Below are positions 39,917-49,411 of a stretch of 64,000 nucleotides of DNA, one piece after another. The stretch is from positions 2,881,820-2,945,819 of the forward strand of contig NZ_SJOM01000007.1 of the NCBI RefSeq assembly GCF_004762045.1, read 5' to 3'. The stretch comes from Mycobacterium sp. DL99. Its GTDB lineage: Bacteria; Actinomycetota; Actinomycetes; Mycobacteriales; Mycobacteriaceae. The notes under the pieces are model-generated. The model searched no databases, was not told the origin of the DNA, and was given only the letters and a program-made list of their open reading frames with translations. Position 1 is the stretch's first letter; each line of letters opens with the position of its first letter. Position numbers and translations under genes: made by a program.

Positions 39917-41295
39917 CAAGCCACCTCCCGGCTGCGTCCGATCATGTGGACGCCGTGTTTGGGTCGCAACGTCAACGTAGCCTCCAACTCCACCGAGTGA
40001 CCAGGATTGAGATCGAATACGAACCGTCGGCTCATGATCGCGGCGATCAGCGCCATCTCCATCAGAGCGAAACTCTGTCCGATGCAGATGCGGCGTCCAC
40101 CGCCGAAGGGGAGATAGGCCGAGCGTGGGCGGCTTTTGGTCGCATCGCCGAGGAAACGGCTGGGGTCAAAGGATTCCGGATCGGGCCACCACCTTCTGTC
40201 GTGGTGGATCTGGTGAATCGGGATGATCACCGTGGTACCCGGACGGATGTGGTGGCCGTCGATGTCGTCGGGCTCGACGGCCTCGCGAGCGATGATCCAC
40301 ACCGCGGAGTAGTACCGCTGTGACTCCTGCAGGCACGCGGTGGTCCACGGCAGCCGGGTCAGGTCGGCGGCCGTCGGACGACCTGCACCGACAACCTCGT
40401 CCACCTCGGTCAGCATCCGGTCCCGGGCGTCGGGATGGCGTGCCATCAGGTACCAGAACCAGGCCATCGCGTTGGCCGTCGTCTCGTGCCCGGCGAGCAT
40501 GAACGTCAGTGCCTCGTCCCGGACGCGCCGGCGTGGCCAGGTTCCGTCGTCGGCGCCGAACAACACATTGAGTAGGTCGGCCGATTCTGTGGGGTGGGCG
40601 ATTCGATCGTTGAGCACGGTGTTCACCGCGCCATCCAGGGCCAGGGCGATCCGTTGGCCTTCGCGCAGCGGTGGTGGCAGCCGGATTCCGGAGAACGTGC
40701 TCGAAGCGATGGCGTCGTAGACCGGACGGGGGAGCAGGCCCAAGAGCCCGAGTCTGGCCAGCAGTTCGGTACGCCTGAGTCCACGCGTCGTGAGGTCTCG
40801 CATGCTGTGCACGATCGGGCCGAAATCCTGGCTGAACAGTGCGTTGGAGACCACCCGCAGGGTTGTTTCCACCATCGCCGCGTGCATGTCGAACTGCACG
40901 CCGTCGCCCTGTTCGGTGAGTTCGGTCGTGGCCCGTTCGATCGGGGCGATCATCAGGTCGACGATCGTGTTGAGGTGACGGCGTGCGAACGTCGGATTCA
41001 GGACCATTCGGTGGCCCGCCCAGGAGTCGCCTTCGTCAGTCAGCAGGTTGATCCCCGCTGCGGCCCGAATCGGCTCGTACTCGTTGGATTTGACGTAGCG
41101 GAGACGTGCCTGGTGGAGCACGTGGTCGATGTATTCGGGATGCGTAATCGATACGAAACGTCTTCCTGCGCAGCGGAATCGGGTGATGTCCCGGCCTTGG
41201 GTCCGGCTCAGGAAGCCGCCGTCGGTGCTGAATCCGACCGTGATGGCCTCGCGGGTCATCGTCCACGTGTTCAGTCGCGCCGCCGGAGCCGCCAT
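39916..41295 (-). CDS. Cytochrome P450, CYP132-like
   Basis: A 459-aa heme monooxygenase. Oxygen-binding I-helix AGHETTANAM, K-helix QESQR (E-x-x-R), and heme-thiolate loop FGGGRRICIGQSFAL (Cys ligand) are all intact. No membrane anchor, so soluble. By position (next to a Baeyer-Villiger-type gene and divergent from an AraC regulator) it corresponds to M. tuberculosis cyp132 (Rv1394c). In that organism the regulator Rv1395 controls this promoter. ATG at 41295 is chosen; the longer open frame crosses the divergent control region. Confidence 0.9.
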   Translation of the reverse strand: MAAPAARLNTWTMTREAITVGFSTDGGFLSRTQGRDITRFRCAGRRFVSITHPEYIDHVLHQARLRYVKSNEYEPIRAAAGINLLTDEGDSWAGHRMVLNPTFARRHLNTIVDLMIAPIERATTELTEQGDGVQFDMHAAMVETTLRVVSNALFSQDFGPIVHSMRDLTTRGLRRTELLARLGLLGLLPRPVYDAIASSTFSGIRLPPPLREGQRIALALDGAVNTVLNDRIAHPTESADLLNVLFGADDGTWPRRRVRDEALTFMLAGHETTANAMAWFWYLMARHPDARDRMLTEVDEVVGAGRPTAADLTRLPWTTACLQESQRYYSAVWIIAREAVEPDDIDGHHIRPGTTVIIPIHQIHHDRRWWPDPESFDPSRFLGDATKSRPRSAYLPFGGGRRICIGQSFALMEMALIAAIMSRRFVFDLNPGHSVELEATLTLRPKHGVHMIGRSREVA

Positions 41296-41380
41296 GAATC
41301 CAGCGTATGAGTGACAGGACCGACGGGGAATGGGACTATCGGACACGGAGTTGGGATTCTGGGACAACGGCTGGAGGGCC

Positions 41381-42421
41381 ATGGCCAGGTCAGGTTCAGC
41401 GTGGTCAGCCGATGTATGCCATCCGATTCATGCCACCCGGGTGCTGTGTGAGGTGGCCGTGGAGCGCGGCGTCCCGGCGACACGGGTCCTGGCCGGAACC
41501 GGTTTGACGCCCGCAGATCTCGATGATCCCGATGCTGTGATCAGCGCCCACGACGAGATTCTGGCGGTGCGCCACCTGCAGGCCCAGTTGCCCGATGCAC
41601 CCGGACTGGGCGTCGATGTCGGTGGCCGGTCGGCCCTGACGCACATGGGTCTGTTCGGGTTCGCGGTCATGTCGTGTGCCACGCTGCGCGAACTGTTCAG
41701 CATCGGGATGCGGTACTTCGCCCTGACCACCCTGCAGATCGATCTGCAGCTGTTCGAGGGTGCCGAAGACTGCGTATTGGAACTCAACGCCGGCCATCTT
41801 CCTCGCGATGTCCAGCGCTTCTTCGTTGAACGGGATATCGCTGGAATGATCGCCACCACAACCAGTTTCGCGTATCCGGTGGTGGCACAGTACGCCGACC
41901 GCATAACCGCCGAGGTATCGATTGACGAGGAAGTGCTGCAGCCGCTCTTGACCTTGATGCCGCTCCCGAATGTGGCGTTCGGCCGTGCCCACTCCCGGTT
42001 GCACTTTCCCCGCGCCATGCTCGATGAGCCGTTGCCGCAAGCCGATCCGTATACCCTCGATCTGTGCATCGCCCAATGCGATGCGCTGATGCAGCGTTAT
42101 GAGCACCGTCGCGGTATCACTGCTGTGGTGCGTAGCAAGCTTTTTCGCGATACCGGCGGGTTCCCGGCCCTGCCCGAGGTGGCAGCCGAACTCGATATGC
42201 ATCCACGCACGCTACGGCGCCGGCTCGCTGAGGAGGGCACCTCATTCCGCGCACTGGTGAACGAGGCACGCTCGGCGCTCGCGCGCGATCTGCTGTGCAA
42301 TGTCGGGCTGACCGTCGACGAGGTATCGCGGCGCCTCGGGTACACCGAGACCTCGACGTTCTGCCACGCCTTCAAGCGCTGGCACGGAGTGCCACCCAGC
42401 ACGTTCTCACAGACACGCTGA
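41381..42421 (+). CDS. AraC-family regulator, Rv1395-like
   Basis: A 346-aa activator/repressor. The N-terminal half is the arabinose-binding-like domain of the mycobacterial AraC group ([21 protein letters not shown] at its start). The C-terminal HTH_18 domain reads [34 protein letters not shown] and [36 protein letters not shown] at 41381 with GGAGGG just before it; an in-frame ATG at 41330 is possible. Divergent from the P450 gene, which it probably controls. Confidence 0.88.
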   Translation: MARSGSAWSADVCHPIHATRVLCEVAVERGVPATRVLAGTGLTPADLDDPDAVISAHDEILAVRHLQAQLPDAPGLGVDVGGRSALTHMGLFGFAVMSCATLRELFSIGMRYFALTTLQIDLQLFEGAEDCVLELNAGHLPRDVQRFFVERDIAGMIATTTSFAYPVVAQYADRITAEVSIDEEVLQPLLTLMPLPNVAFGRAHSRLHFPRAMLDEPLPQADPYTLDLCIAQCDALMQRYEHRRGITAVVRSKLFRDTGGFPALPEVAAELDMHPRTLRRRLAEEGTSFRALVNEARSALARDLLCNVGLTVDEVSRRLGYTETSTFCHAFKRWHGVPPSTFSQTR

Positions 42422-42551
42422 CGAAATGAACGCCCGAGTGACCGAGGCCGCTGAACATGAGCCAACGCTGGACGTCCAAATCTCTGTGGAATCACCTGTA
42501 CCGGCTAATAATTGGATTCGGCATACCTAACATGCGTGGCGAAAGGTCATC

Positions 42552-42905
42552 GTGAGTTTCATCTTCGACGTCGGGGACGACACTGTGTGGAGTCCGGCCC
42601 TGCAGGTTGGCGAACTGTACGTTCGGTTTGTTGGGCAGGTCGGAGATCTACTAGCTGTCCCGACTGGGCTGAACAAGATGGCGTCGGATTACTACTACAT
42701 CGACCCTGACGTTTTCGAGGTGCTGGTCAAGACGGTATTCGAAGCGAATTTCCGTAGCACCCACCGAATTCGGCGCGCAATGCTCGAGTCGATACTGGCT
42801 CCATCGGTGGTCATTCTGGACCGTATCGACCGCCCACTGTCTGCCGGCACACCAGAGCAACTCGCATTCCTCGAAACGGCGCGCACCCTGCCAATGGCGC
42901 GGTGA
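42552..42905 (+). CDS. DUF6086-like small protein
   Basis: A 117-aa acidic protein. FDVGDDTVWSPALQVGELYV and the DYYYIDPDVFEVLVKTVF segment resemble DUF6086 proteins of Streptomyces and other actinobacteria, which often neighbour toxin/immunity-type genes. GTG at 42552 with AAAGG 10 bases upstream. This is the first gene of a stretch with no counterpart in the M. tuberculosis arrangement. Function unknown; the family call is from memory of the pattern. Confidence 0.6.
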   Translation: MSFIFDVGDDTVWSPALQVGELYVRFVGQVGDLLAVPTGLNKMASDYYYIDPDVFEVLVKTVFEANFRSTHRIRRAMLESILAPSVVILDRIDRPLSAGTPEQLAFLETARTLPMAR

Positions 42906-42937
42906 TCCTTGTCCGCACGACCGGGGGCTCGATTGCC

Positions 42938-44386
42938 CTAGCTCGGTGCTTGGAAGCAGCCGATCTCCTGTTCGAGTAGTTCGGCCAGCCGCAGCGGGGT
43001 GCGGTCCTCGAACATCGGTCCGATGAGCTGCACTCCCACCGGCAGACCTTCGGGGGATCGGCCCGCCGGTATGGCGGTGGCGGGCAGTCCGGGCATGGTA
43101 GCCAGGCCAGCCCAGACGAGCTGGTCGAAGTACGGGTACTCGACGCCGTCGATGTCGATCCGGCGTTCCAGCAGGTCGGGGTCGTGGTCGTGCGGGAACG
43201 CGGGAGTCGGCGTGATCGGACACACCACAGCATCGAATTCGGCGAAAAACTGCCGCCAACCGTGGCGGTGGAGCTCGCGACGGTTGTTCACCTCGATCCA
43301 ATCGCGGTGGCTCAACACCATCCCGCGCAGCCGCGCCGCATCGAGACTCTGGTCGTCGGCACTCAGTCCGGCGGAGCGGGTCTGCAGCTGCTCGTACGCG
43401 TCCACGGGAAAACGTGCAGCGGAGCCCGAAAACAGCAACTGCGTGTAGAGCATCGCGGCCTCGGCCAGATCAGGCAGCAGACTGTCTCGTTCGACGCGGG
43501 CACCGCTGTCGACGAGGGCGTCGGCCACGCGGTTCACACCTGCCTGCACCGCGGACCCGGTCGGAATGAGCGGATGCTGGTCGAGGACCAGGACACGGAA
43601 GTCGCGGAGCCGCTCGTGCCGCGCGGGCGGCAGCGTCACGTCGTACGCGACGCCGAGTGTCAGAGGGTCGGGTCCGGCCATGACGTCGAGCAGGAGGGTG
43701 AGGTCGCGCGCGGAGCGCGCCATCGGACCGGCGACGGCGAGGTCGAGGTCGGTCGGCAGGGCCGGTGCGGGCGGCGCGACCATACCGCGGGTCGGCACCA
43801 GCCCGACTGTCGGCTTGTGGGCGTAGACACCGCAGAAATGCGCGGGGGTGCGCAGCGAACCGGCCAGGTCGGAGCCGACGGACAGCGCGCCGAATCCGCA
43901 CGCCAGGGCAGCCGCCGATCCGCCGGAGGATCCGCCCGACGTGCGCTCGTTATCCCACGGATTGTTGGTCGTGCCGTAGATCTCGTTGAAGCTCTGGATA
44001 TCTTGCAGCCCCAACGGCACATTGGTCTTCCCGAGCACCACGGCACCAGCGGCCTTGAGCCGCGATACCTGTACCGCATCCTCGGCCGGCACAAAATCGC
44101 GGTACTGGGGCATGCCCCAGGTCGTGGGCAGGCCCGACATGTTGTAGGACTCCTTGACAGTCACCGGAATACCCAGCAGCGGCCGATCCTCACCCCGGGC
44201 ACGCGCCTGGTCGGCATGCCGCGCAGCCGCCCGCGCCCGATCGAAGTCCGGCACACAAATCGCGTTGGTCGCCTCGTCATCTCGCTCGATCCCAGCGATC
44301 GCCGCCTCAGTCAATTCCACCGAGGACACCTCTCCAGCGCGCAACGCGACAACCAACTCTTCAGCCGACCGAAAATTCCACTCCAT
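42938..44386 (-). CDS. Amidase, amidase-signature family
   Basis: A 482-aa Ser-cisSer-Lys hydrolase. Lys in GIPVTVKESYN (about residue 85), the Gly/Ser-rich signature SGGSSGGSAAALACGFGALSVG and the nucleophile Ser in SDLAGSLRTPAHFCGVYAHKP can all be placed. Likely cytoplasmic. Substrate may be aliphatic or aromatic amides; GatA is excluded because no gatB/gatC are near and the C-terminus differs. ATG at 44386 is chosen because the 63 upstream in-frame codons lack coding bias. Confidence 0.88.
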   Translation of the reverse strand: MEWNFRSAEELVVALRAGEVSSVELTEAAIAGIERDDEATNAICVPDFDRARAAARHADQARARGEDRPLLGIPVTVKESYNMSGLPTTWGMPQYRDFVPAEDAVQVSRLKAAGAVVLGKTNVPLGLQDIQSFNEIYGTTNNPWDNERTSGGSSGGSAAALACGFGALSVGSDLAGSLRTPAHFCGVYAHKPTVGLVPTRGMVAPPAPALPTDLDLAVAGPMARSARDLTLLLDVMAGPDPLTLGVAYDVTLPPARHERLRDFRVLVLDQHPLIPTGSAVQAGVNRVADALVDSGARVERDSLLPDLAEAAMLYTQLLFSGSAARFPVDAYEQLQTRSAGLSADDQSLDAARLRGMVLSHRDWIEVNNRRELHRHGWRQFFAEFDAVVCPITPTPAFPHDHDPDLLERRIDIDGVEYPYFDQLVWAGLATMPGLPATAIPAGRSPEGLPVGVQLIGPMFEDRTPLRLAELLEQEIGCFQAPS

Positions 44387-44661
44387 GAATCCGACGCTAA
44401 CGACCCACCGGAGAGGCCATAAAATCCCGCTTCCCGCAACGGAAGAGTTCGGGTATGACGTGTTGGCTCCGCTGCCGTCCGCGGTGATGTGGATCTCCGT
44501 CGTAGCCATGCTGGCCAGGAGAGTAATAGGGTTTTGGGAATTCCAGGAGCAACCGACTGCACACCGCCGCGGCAAAAGGCCGTTCCGGCAAAGGAATCAG
44601 CGACTCCTCACCAATCGCCGATGCTGAGACCGCTGCATCTGGCATTCGATGCTTGAGACAA

Positions 44662-45033
44662 CTAGTCCACCTGCCACGGCCACCACGACGGGGTGCCGGT
44701 GGGACAGAGTTCGGTTGGGACGGCGTTGTATTGGGAGTTGATTGCGTAGACGACCATGGCCGCTGCGACCAGGAAGGCTGCGGCGACTGCGACGTATATC
44801 GACCAGTCACGCTCAATGAGTAGGTGAACCACTGTGTAGGTGACCGCGGTGGCGGCGATGGTGAGCACGGCTGGTCCCAACAGAGTGACGACGATGAAGG
44901 TGTCACCCGCGTCGACTTCTCGGAGGCAGGTCTCCAGCATGGCGAGCACGATTTTTGTGGAGACGCCGTAGGCGAGGAGGCCCAGGATCGGGCTGAGGAC
45001 AACTCCGACGAGGATGCTCACCCAGCGGGGCAT
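44662..45033 (-). CDS. Small integral membrane protein of unknown function
   Basis: A 123-aa protein with about three membrane helices (WVSILVGVVLSPILGLLAYGV, FIVVTLLGPAVLTIAATAVTYTVV, YVAVAAAFLVAAAMVVYAI) and a short C-terminal tail containing one Cys and a PSWWPW segment. ATG start. No family recognised. It lies among orphan genes whose base composition is lower in GC than the core genes. Confidence 0.6.
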   Translation of the reverse strand: MPRWVSILVGVVLSPILGLLAYGVSTKIVLAMLETCLREVDAGDTFIVVTLLGPAVLTIAATAVTYTVVHLLIERDWSIYVAVAAAFLVAAAMVVYAINSQYNAVPTELCPTGTPSWWPWQVD

Positions 45034-45307
45034 CAGTTACACCCCAATCGCATTGACGCTTGTCGCCCGGCGGCCAACGCGCTATTGCGCTCGATCGTGT
45101 CGGCACTACATCGTGTGACGATCATGTCGGAACCGTACCTTTCGAGGATGTCGCCACTCGCAGTGCGCTGTCAGCCGGAATGATTCGTCGGGCGCGCGTC
45201 GCCCGCGTTCATCAAATCGATAAGTTCCTTGTAGCCCAACGGGTTCGATGAACCATCGGCAGGCTTCGGCGAATCCACGAAGCTGGGACCGGTGCCGACT
45301 CTCCGCG

Positions 45308-45874
45308 CTAGGAAAGCCTTGGCAGCGCCTCGTTCGGCAATGCGGGGCAGCGGTGCTCGAGCCAGAATCCATACTCTCGGAGATAGGTTTCGAGACCACC
45401 CGTGATGAACGCCCAGTACTCGCTCATCAGGAACGTCATGTCCCAACCTCTGTGTTCGGACCACATTTCTTGGGCTGCACCGATCCAGTCGAGCAGTCGG
45501 TCCCGCTCGGCCCACCACTCTCGCACCAGCGCCAGCGTCCAGTGTTCGTCTCCGTCACACGCATAGGCTTCGAATACCTCCTGACACGCCGCACTCAGCA
45601 GCAGGTGAACCTCATGCTCATCACGCGGCTGCCGGTAGACGAACTCCGAGACGAATTCATCCGTGAAAGCGACATTGGCCGGTGCGACGAACCCGGTTAG
45701 GCAGTTGTCGGTTTCGGCGCAGTAGAACGGCCCCGGCACGTTGCGCCAATCCCGCTTGCTCCACTCTCCATGTAGATATCCCTCAGGCGGCCCGAGGAAC
45801 GCAGTCCCGAAAGGGTACTGAATGACTTCCAGGCCTACCGACGTCGCAACTGGCGGGAGCGGATTCCAGTACAC
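45308..45874 (-). CDS. Hypothetical protein (possibly frameshifted at its C-terminus)
   Basis: A 188-aa acidic, Trp-rich protein from a GTG start: helices VHLLLSAACQEVFEAYACDG and REWWAERDRLLDWIGAAQEMW are visible. No family recognised; similar length and composition are found in immunity-type proteins of polymorphic toxin loci, but this is only a suggestion. Just past the stop, another frame (to 45171) encodes VGTGPSFVDSPKPADGSSN and PLGYKELIDLMNAGDARP with good codon bias. The native protein may thus be about 40 residues longer, with a frameshift here, or a small separate gene may follow. Confidence 0.55.
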   Translation of the reverse strand: MYWNPLPPVATSVGLEVIQYPFGTAFLGPPEGYLHGEWSKRDWRNVPGPFYCAETDNCLTGFVAPANVAFTDEFVSEFVYRQPRDEHEVHLLLSAACQEVFEAYACDGDEHWTLALVREWWAERDRLLDWIGAAQEMWSEHRGWDMTFLMSEYWAFITGGLETYLREYGFWLEHRCPALPNEALPRLS

Positions 45875-46003
45875 ACCCCGACCCTAGCCAGTGCCTGCCC
45901 GCTCCAGCCCAATTTCGGGCAGACGCTTGTTCATGCCGTCACCCCGCGCTGGAAACGGAAGTGCACGAGTGCATTTCGCCGATTGGTATATGGACAGCGG
46001 CTC

Positions 46004-46369
46004 TCAAATCATGTCATCGAGGGTGTACTCCGACCCACTGCCAACATCAAACACCCGCCACCCAACCACCTGACCCCAGCGGCACAGAATCTCTAACAAG
46101 TCACTAGTCGGTCGTGAGACCAAGATCGATCGCACAAGACCACCGTGGATGTAGAGGTCGATCGCATCAACGCCATCAGGACAATTCACGCCAGACGACT
46201 CATCGAACCACTCTGATGCGATCCCGGCGGCCGCGATGCGCGCGTTGAGTTCGCGGCGAATCTGTTCGGGTTCCCCCATGGAGGGGTAGTCGTCGTCCAA
46301 GCCTTGGACGGCCGCAACGAAACTGTCGACGCCTGGCTTACCCCTGATCACGATCGTATGTGTGCCCAT
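46004..46369 (-). CDS. Hypothetical protein
   Basis: A 121-aa acidic protein with alternating strands and helices (THTIVIRGKPGVDSFVAAVQ; DAIDLYIHGGLVRSILVSRP; LLEILCRWGQVVGWRVFDVG). No named family. The start at 46369 (ATG) is preferred over a GTG four codons upstream. It is followed on the minus strand by a 129-base gap to the Trp-rich gene and lies 36 bases after the end of the membrane protein upstream, so the three minus-strand orphans may form one transcript. Confidence 0.55.
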   Translation of the reverse strand: MGTHTIVIRGKPGVDSFVAAVQGLDDDYPSMGEPEQIRRELNARIAAAGIASEWFDESSGVNCPDGVDAIDLYIHGGLVRSILVSRPTSDLLEILCRWGQVVGWRVFDVGSGSEYTLDDMI

Positions 46370-46405
46370 CCCGCAGACCACCTCCGCTCTCAGAAACCCT
46401 TCCGA

Positions 46406-47293
46406 TCATTTGATTTCCACCCAGGATGGTTCCGGTCCGAGGGCGGCGTTGAACTCCGAGATCTTCGCCGGGTCTGCGTATGTGATGTCCAGATTCTCGC
46501 TGTCCCACGCGAGGTAGAAGCGTTCCGCCCGTTCGGGCCGGGCGAAGATGGGTGCCAACTGTTCGATCAGCCCGTTGGGTAGGTACTTGCGATACATGGT
46601 GAAGGGCAGCGAGTATCGGGCGGTGCCCGTCTCGAATTCGATGATGGCGTTCGGTGCCGGGTCCAAGTCGGCACCCGGTGGGTAGTCGCCGGTCATGTCG
46701 GACCTGATCTGACGCAACGGCCCGTCATATCCGCTGATGCGAGCAGACTCGCGCACGATCTCGAGTGCATCGTCGTCGTAGTACTCCACCTGGTTCGTGA
46801 AGAACGCGAGGTGGCGAAGCGGCGGGTCTCGTTCGTCGCCCAGCATCTCCAGAACCATCGTCACGGAGTGGAACTCCATGTCCTCGAATACGTCGGTGTG
46901 TTCGGCGCATTCGATGACGTCGTCATCGGCTACTTCGTCGGGCCCGAGAATCCCGGCCGTTTCCAGTAACGCGAACGTGGACAGCAGTTGTTCGCGCAGT
47001 TCAGGCGCAAGCGGGTGCTGCCACGGGGTCGAGTCCGGCCGCGGTGGGTCGGGCGGCGAGAAACGCAGCTCGTCATCGCGGGCCTCGAGAAACTCCTTGT
47101 AGGCCTGCCGTAAGCACCCGAGACCAAACGCGAGAATTCCCCACGCAACCCATTGGTTCGGCATGGGGGTGTTCGGGATCGATTGAATCGCCAGCCAGCT
47201 CATGCAGATGCCGATCCCCAAGTACAGGATCGGACCAATCCATCCCAGCCAGTACAGCATCCGGTCAAAGAGGCTCGGTCGCCGCGAGTTCAC
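46406..47293 (-). CDS. Hypothetical membrane protein
   Basis: A 295-aa protein from a GTG start. Two membrane helices lie at the N-terminus (IGPILYLGIGICMSWLAI and WVAWGILAFGLGCLRQAY), followed by a soluble acidic domain of about 220 residues rich in Asp/Glu (DEVADDDVIECAEHTDVFED) and a C-terminal beta-rich end (RFYLAWDSENLDITYADP). No family recognised. It is the first gene of the minus-strand orphan cluster. Confidence 0.6.
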   Translation of the reverse strand: MNSRRPSLFDRMLYWLGWIGPILYLGIGICMSWLAIQSIPNTPMPNQWVAWGILAFGLGCLRQAYKEFLEARDDELRFSPPDPPRPDSTPWQHPLAPELREQLLSTFALLETAGILGPDEVADDDVIECAEHTDVFEDMEFHSVTMVLEMLGDERDPPLRHLAFFTNQVEYYDDDALEIVRESARISGYDGPLRQIRSDMTGDYPPGADLDPAPNAIIEFETGTARYSLPFTMYRKYLPNGLIEQLAPIFARPERAERFYLAWDSENLDITYADPAKISEFNAALGPEPSWVEIK

Positions 47294-47642
47294 CGCGCAA
47301 TCATGCCCGAACGGTAGATGCGGGTTCGAGGATTCGCGTGCGGTCGTCCGGGGTGGTCGCTTTCAGGTGATGGTGCCGGCTCCTGATCGACGGCGCGGAA
47401 AAAGTACTCACGGGAATCGACTTCGGCGACTATCGCGCGGAGCGCATCGCGAATTTGGGTCTGTTACTGCGAGATCCCCACTAGCTCCGGCTCGCTCGAG
47501 GGGGCTTACCGGTGTGTCGAAGGATCGGCACAGGCCTGGCCTAGGTGCGGTTTGAGTTGGCGCGATTCCACCTATGGTCACGCAAGTTTTGACCCATACT
47601 TTGCATTCGATTCCCGTCGGCCGTGCCGAAAGAAAGGTGACG
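47294..47642. other. 349-base gene-free divergent region
   Basis: Lies between the divergent orphan membrane protein and the gene at 47643. No open frame has coding bias, and I see no repeat or hairpin of note. It presumably holds the promoters of both neighbours. Confidence 0.45.
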
Positions 47643-48560
47643 ATGCGTCTTCCCTGGAAACCTCGACGCAAGACAACGGTCTTGGCAACGGAAGCTGACC
47701 GCCACCGTTACGTACGCGAGCTCGTGATCGACGACCTGCAGCGTCGCGGAATGACGGTGAGCCCTGCACCCGGTGATAGGCCAGGTGACGACCGTTTGGC
47801 CACCGACGCGGGGACCGTGCTGTGGCTGAGCAACATGCACACGCGCTGCCGTGACGTGTCGGTCGAGGAGCTGCCGGACGCAGTGCGATTCGAGGTCGAC
47901 CAGACCTTGGCTGGGCAGGACGCCCCACCGATGTCCGAGCTGTCCGATGCCGAATTCCTCGCTCAGATGCGGACTCGGCTGATCACACCGGATACCGGCG
48001 GTGAGCTGTCACTGGACTATGCCAGACCGGCTTTCGACGGACTCGTGGCCGAGCTTCGCCGCGATCTGCCTACCGCCGTGCAGACCGTCAGCGACAGCGA
48101 CATCGCCGGCCGCGACATCGACTTGCTTTTCCAGGCCGGTCAGCGCAACACGGACGCCGAACCTGTCGATGTCCAAGCGCTGGACCATGAGGTGTTTGCG
48201 TTGTCGGGGGACTCGTTGTTCATTGCGTCCAAGGCCCTCAACATGCCGCGGCTGATCGAGACGGTCCTCGATGGTGTCGCGCCGATGGGCGTGTTGTTCA
48301 GCGTGCCCCACCGCGGTCTGTTGTTCTTGCACCGAGTGGGGCAGTCCACGCTGGAAGCAGCACCCTGGATCGTCTCGGCCACCGTCAGTGCGGCCGACAA
48401 TCCACTGGGCGGGGTGGTCAGCTACAACACTTACTTCTGGTACGGCGGCTCGGCGCAGCCGATTACTCGCATTGACGGGGACAACGAATCCATCGCGCTT
48501 CTCGTCGAAGGGCCGTTCGCGGACGCCCTCGGCCAAGTGGCTGAGCTACCACGCGGGTAA
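47643..48560 (+). CDS. Hypothetical protein (DUF1444-like layout)
   Basis: A 305-aa soluble protein. The order of elements (a basic N-terminus, ELSDAEFLAQMRTRLITP, DYARPAFDGLVAELRRDLP and a C-terminal domain with GVLFSVPHRGLLFLHRVG and SYNTYFWYGGSAQPI) loosely recalls DUF1444 proteins, but the match is weak. ATG at 47643 with AAAGG before it; GTG at 47637 is equally possible. Function unknown. Confidence 0.55.
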   Translation: MRLPWKPRRKTTVLATEADRHRYVRELVIDDLQRRGMTVSPAPGDRPGDDRLATDAGTVLWLSNMHTRCRDVSVEELPDAVRFEVDQTLAGQDAPPMSELSDAEFLAQMRTRLITPDTGGELSLDYARPAFDGLVAELRRDLPTAVQTVSDSDIAGRDIDLLFQAGQRNTDAEPVDVQALDHEVFALSGDSLFIASKALNMPRLIETVLDGVAPMGVLFSVPHRGLLFLHRVGQSTLEAAPWIVSATVSAADNPLGGVVSYNTYFWYGGSAQPITRIDGDNESIALLVEGPFADALGQVAELPRG

Positions 48561-48709
48561 TCGGAGATCGAGACCCTGCTGGGCTATTCGGCGAGGACCA
48601 CGCTCAAGGCTGCCCAGGAGCCGTCCTCATCAGAGGTTCGGCATCGAACACGTTGGAGAACCCGTCGGTGACAAGATGCCGTGCTGATGCGGCATCGATT
48701 GCATTCCGA

Positions 48710-49198
48710 TCAGGGAGCCGAATCATCGTCGTAGTCATCACGGTGGTCGAAACGTTCACCAAGCGGCTTGGAGGGCAGCACACCGAAGACGATCGGGAAC
48801 ACGGATCCGATGTAGGGCAACAGGAATAGCAGGGACATCCATCCTGACAGGTCGGCGTCATGGAGCCGGCGGACCAAGAGTGCCCAGCTTGGAATCGCGC
48901 ACACCAGTACGAATACGGCCACGGGTAGCAGGGACACGCGCCCGAGCGCGCTGGCATCTCCGGCTACGCCAGCGAATGCCGCGCAGATAAAGGCGACTAC
49001 TGCGACTGCCAGCTGGACCCACCAGTACTCACTGCGCGACGCGCGGCCGGAGAAGCGGGCGTAGCTGTGGAGGAACCGCGACACCGCCTGGCCGAATGAC
49101 GCTCCGTACAGCGGCAGCGTGAGGTCGCGGGGATCGGTCGCGCCGACTGGCTCGGATGGGTATTGCGTATCGGACGAGGTTTCCTCGCTGCGGCTCAT
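48710..49198 (-). CDS. DUF805 membrane protein
   Basis: A 162-aa membrane protein with the DUF805 signatures YARFSGRASRSEYWW before the first helix and RRLHDADLSGWMSL before the third. Four helices are predicted. DUF805 proteins are widespread, often near phage or mobile genes, with no established role. ATG start at 49198. It converges with the preceding gene and diverges from the TPR-AAA gene. Confidence 0.88.
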   Translation of the reverse strand: MSRSEETSSDTQYPSEPVGATDPRDLTLPLYGASFGQAVSRFLHSYARFSGRASRSEYWWVQLAVAVVAFICAAFAGVAGDASALGRVSLLPVAVFVLVCAIPSWALLVRRLHDADLSGWMSLLFLLPYIGSVFPIVFGVLPSKPLGERFDHRDDYDDDSAP

Positions 49199-49411
49199 TG
49201 GATCCTCTGCTCGATTATTCGGCTGTGCACGAAATCGCCTGAGTCCTGCTGTCCCGCCTGTTGACGGCCGAGTTCAACGCGGACGGTACAGCGTTGCGTC
49301 AAGCAATGCGCGCAATATATGTGGAGTAGAAGTCCAAGTCGGAGCAGATGATTACTCTGTCGGTGCGCGGTCCCGTTGGATGACCGTTTGTGGGCGGGAG
49401 GATGGCACGGA

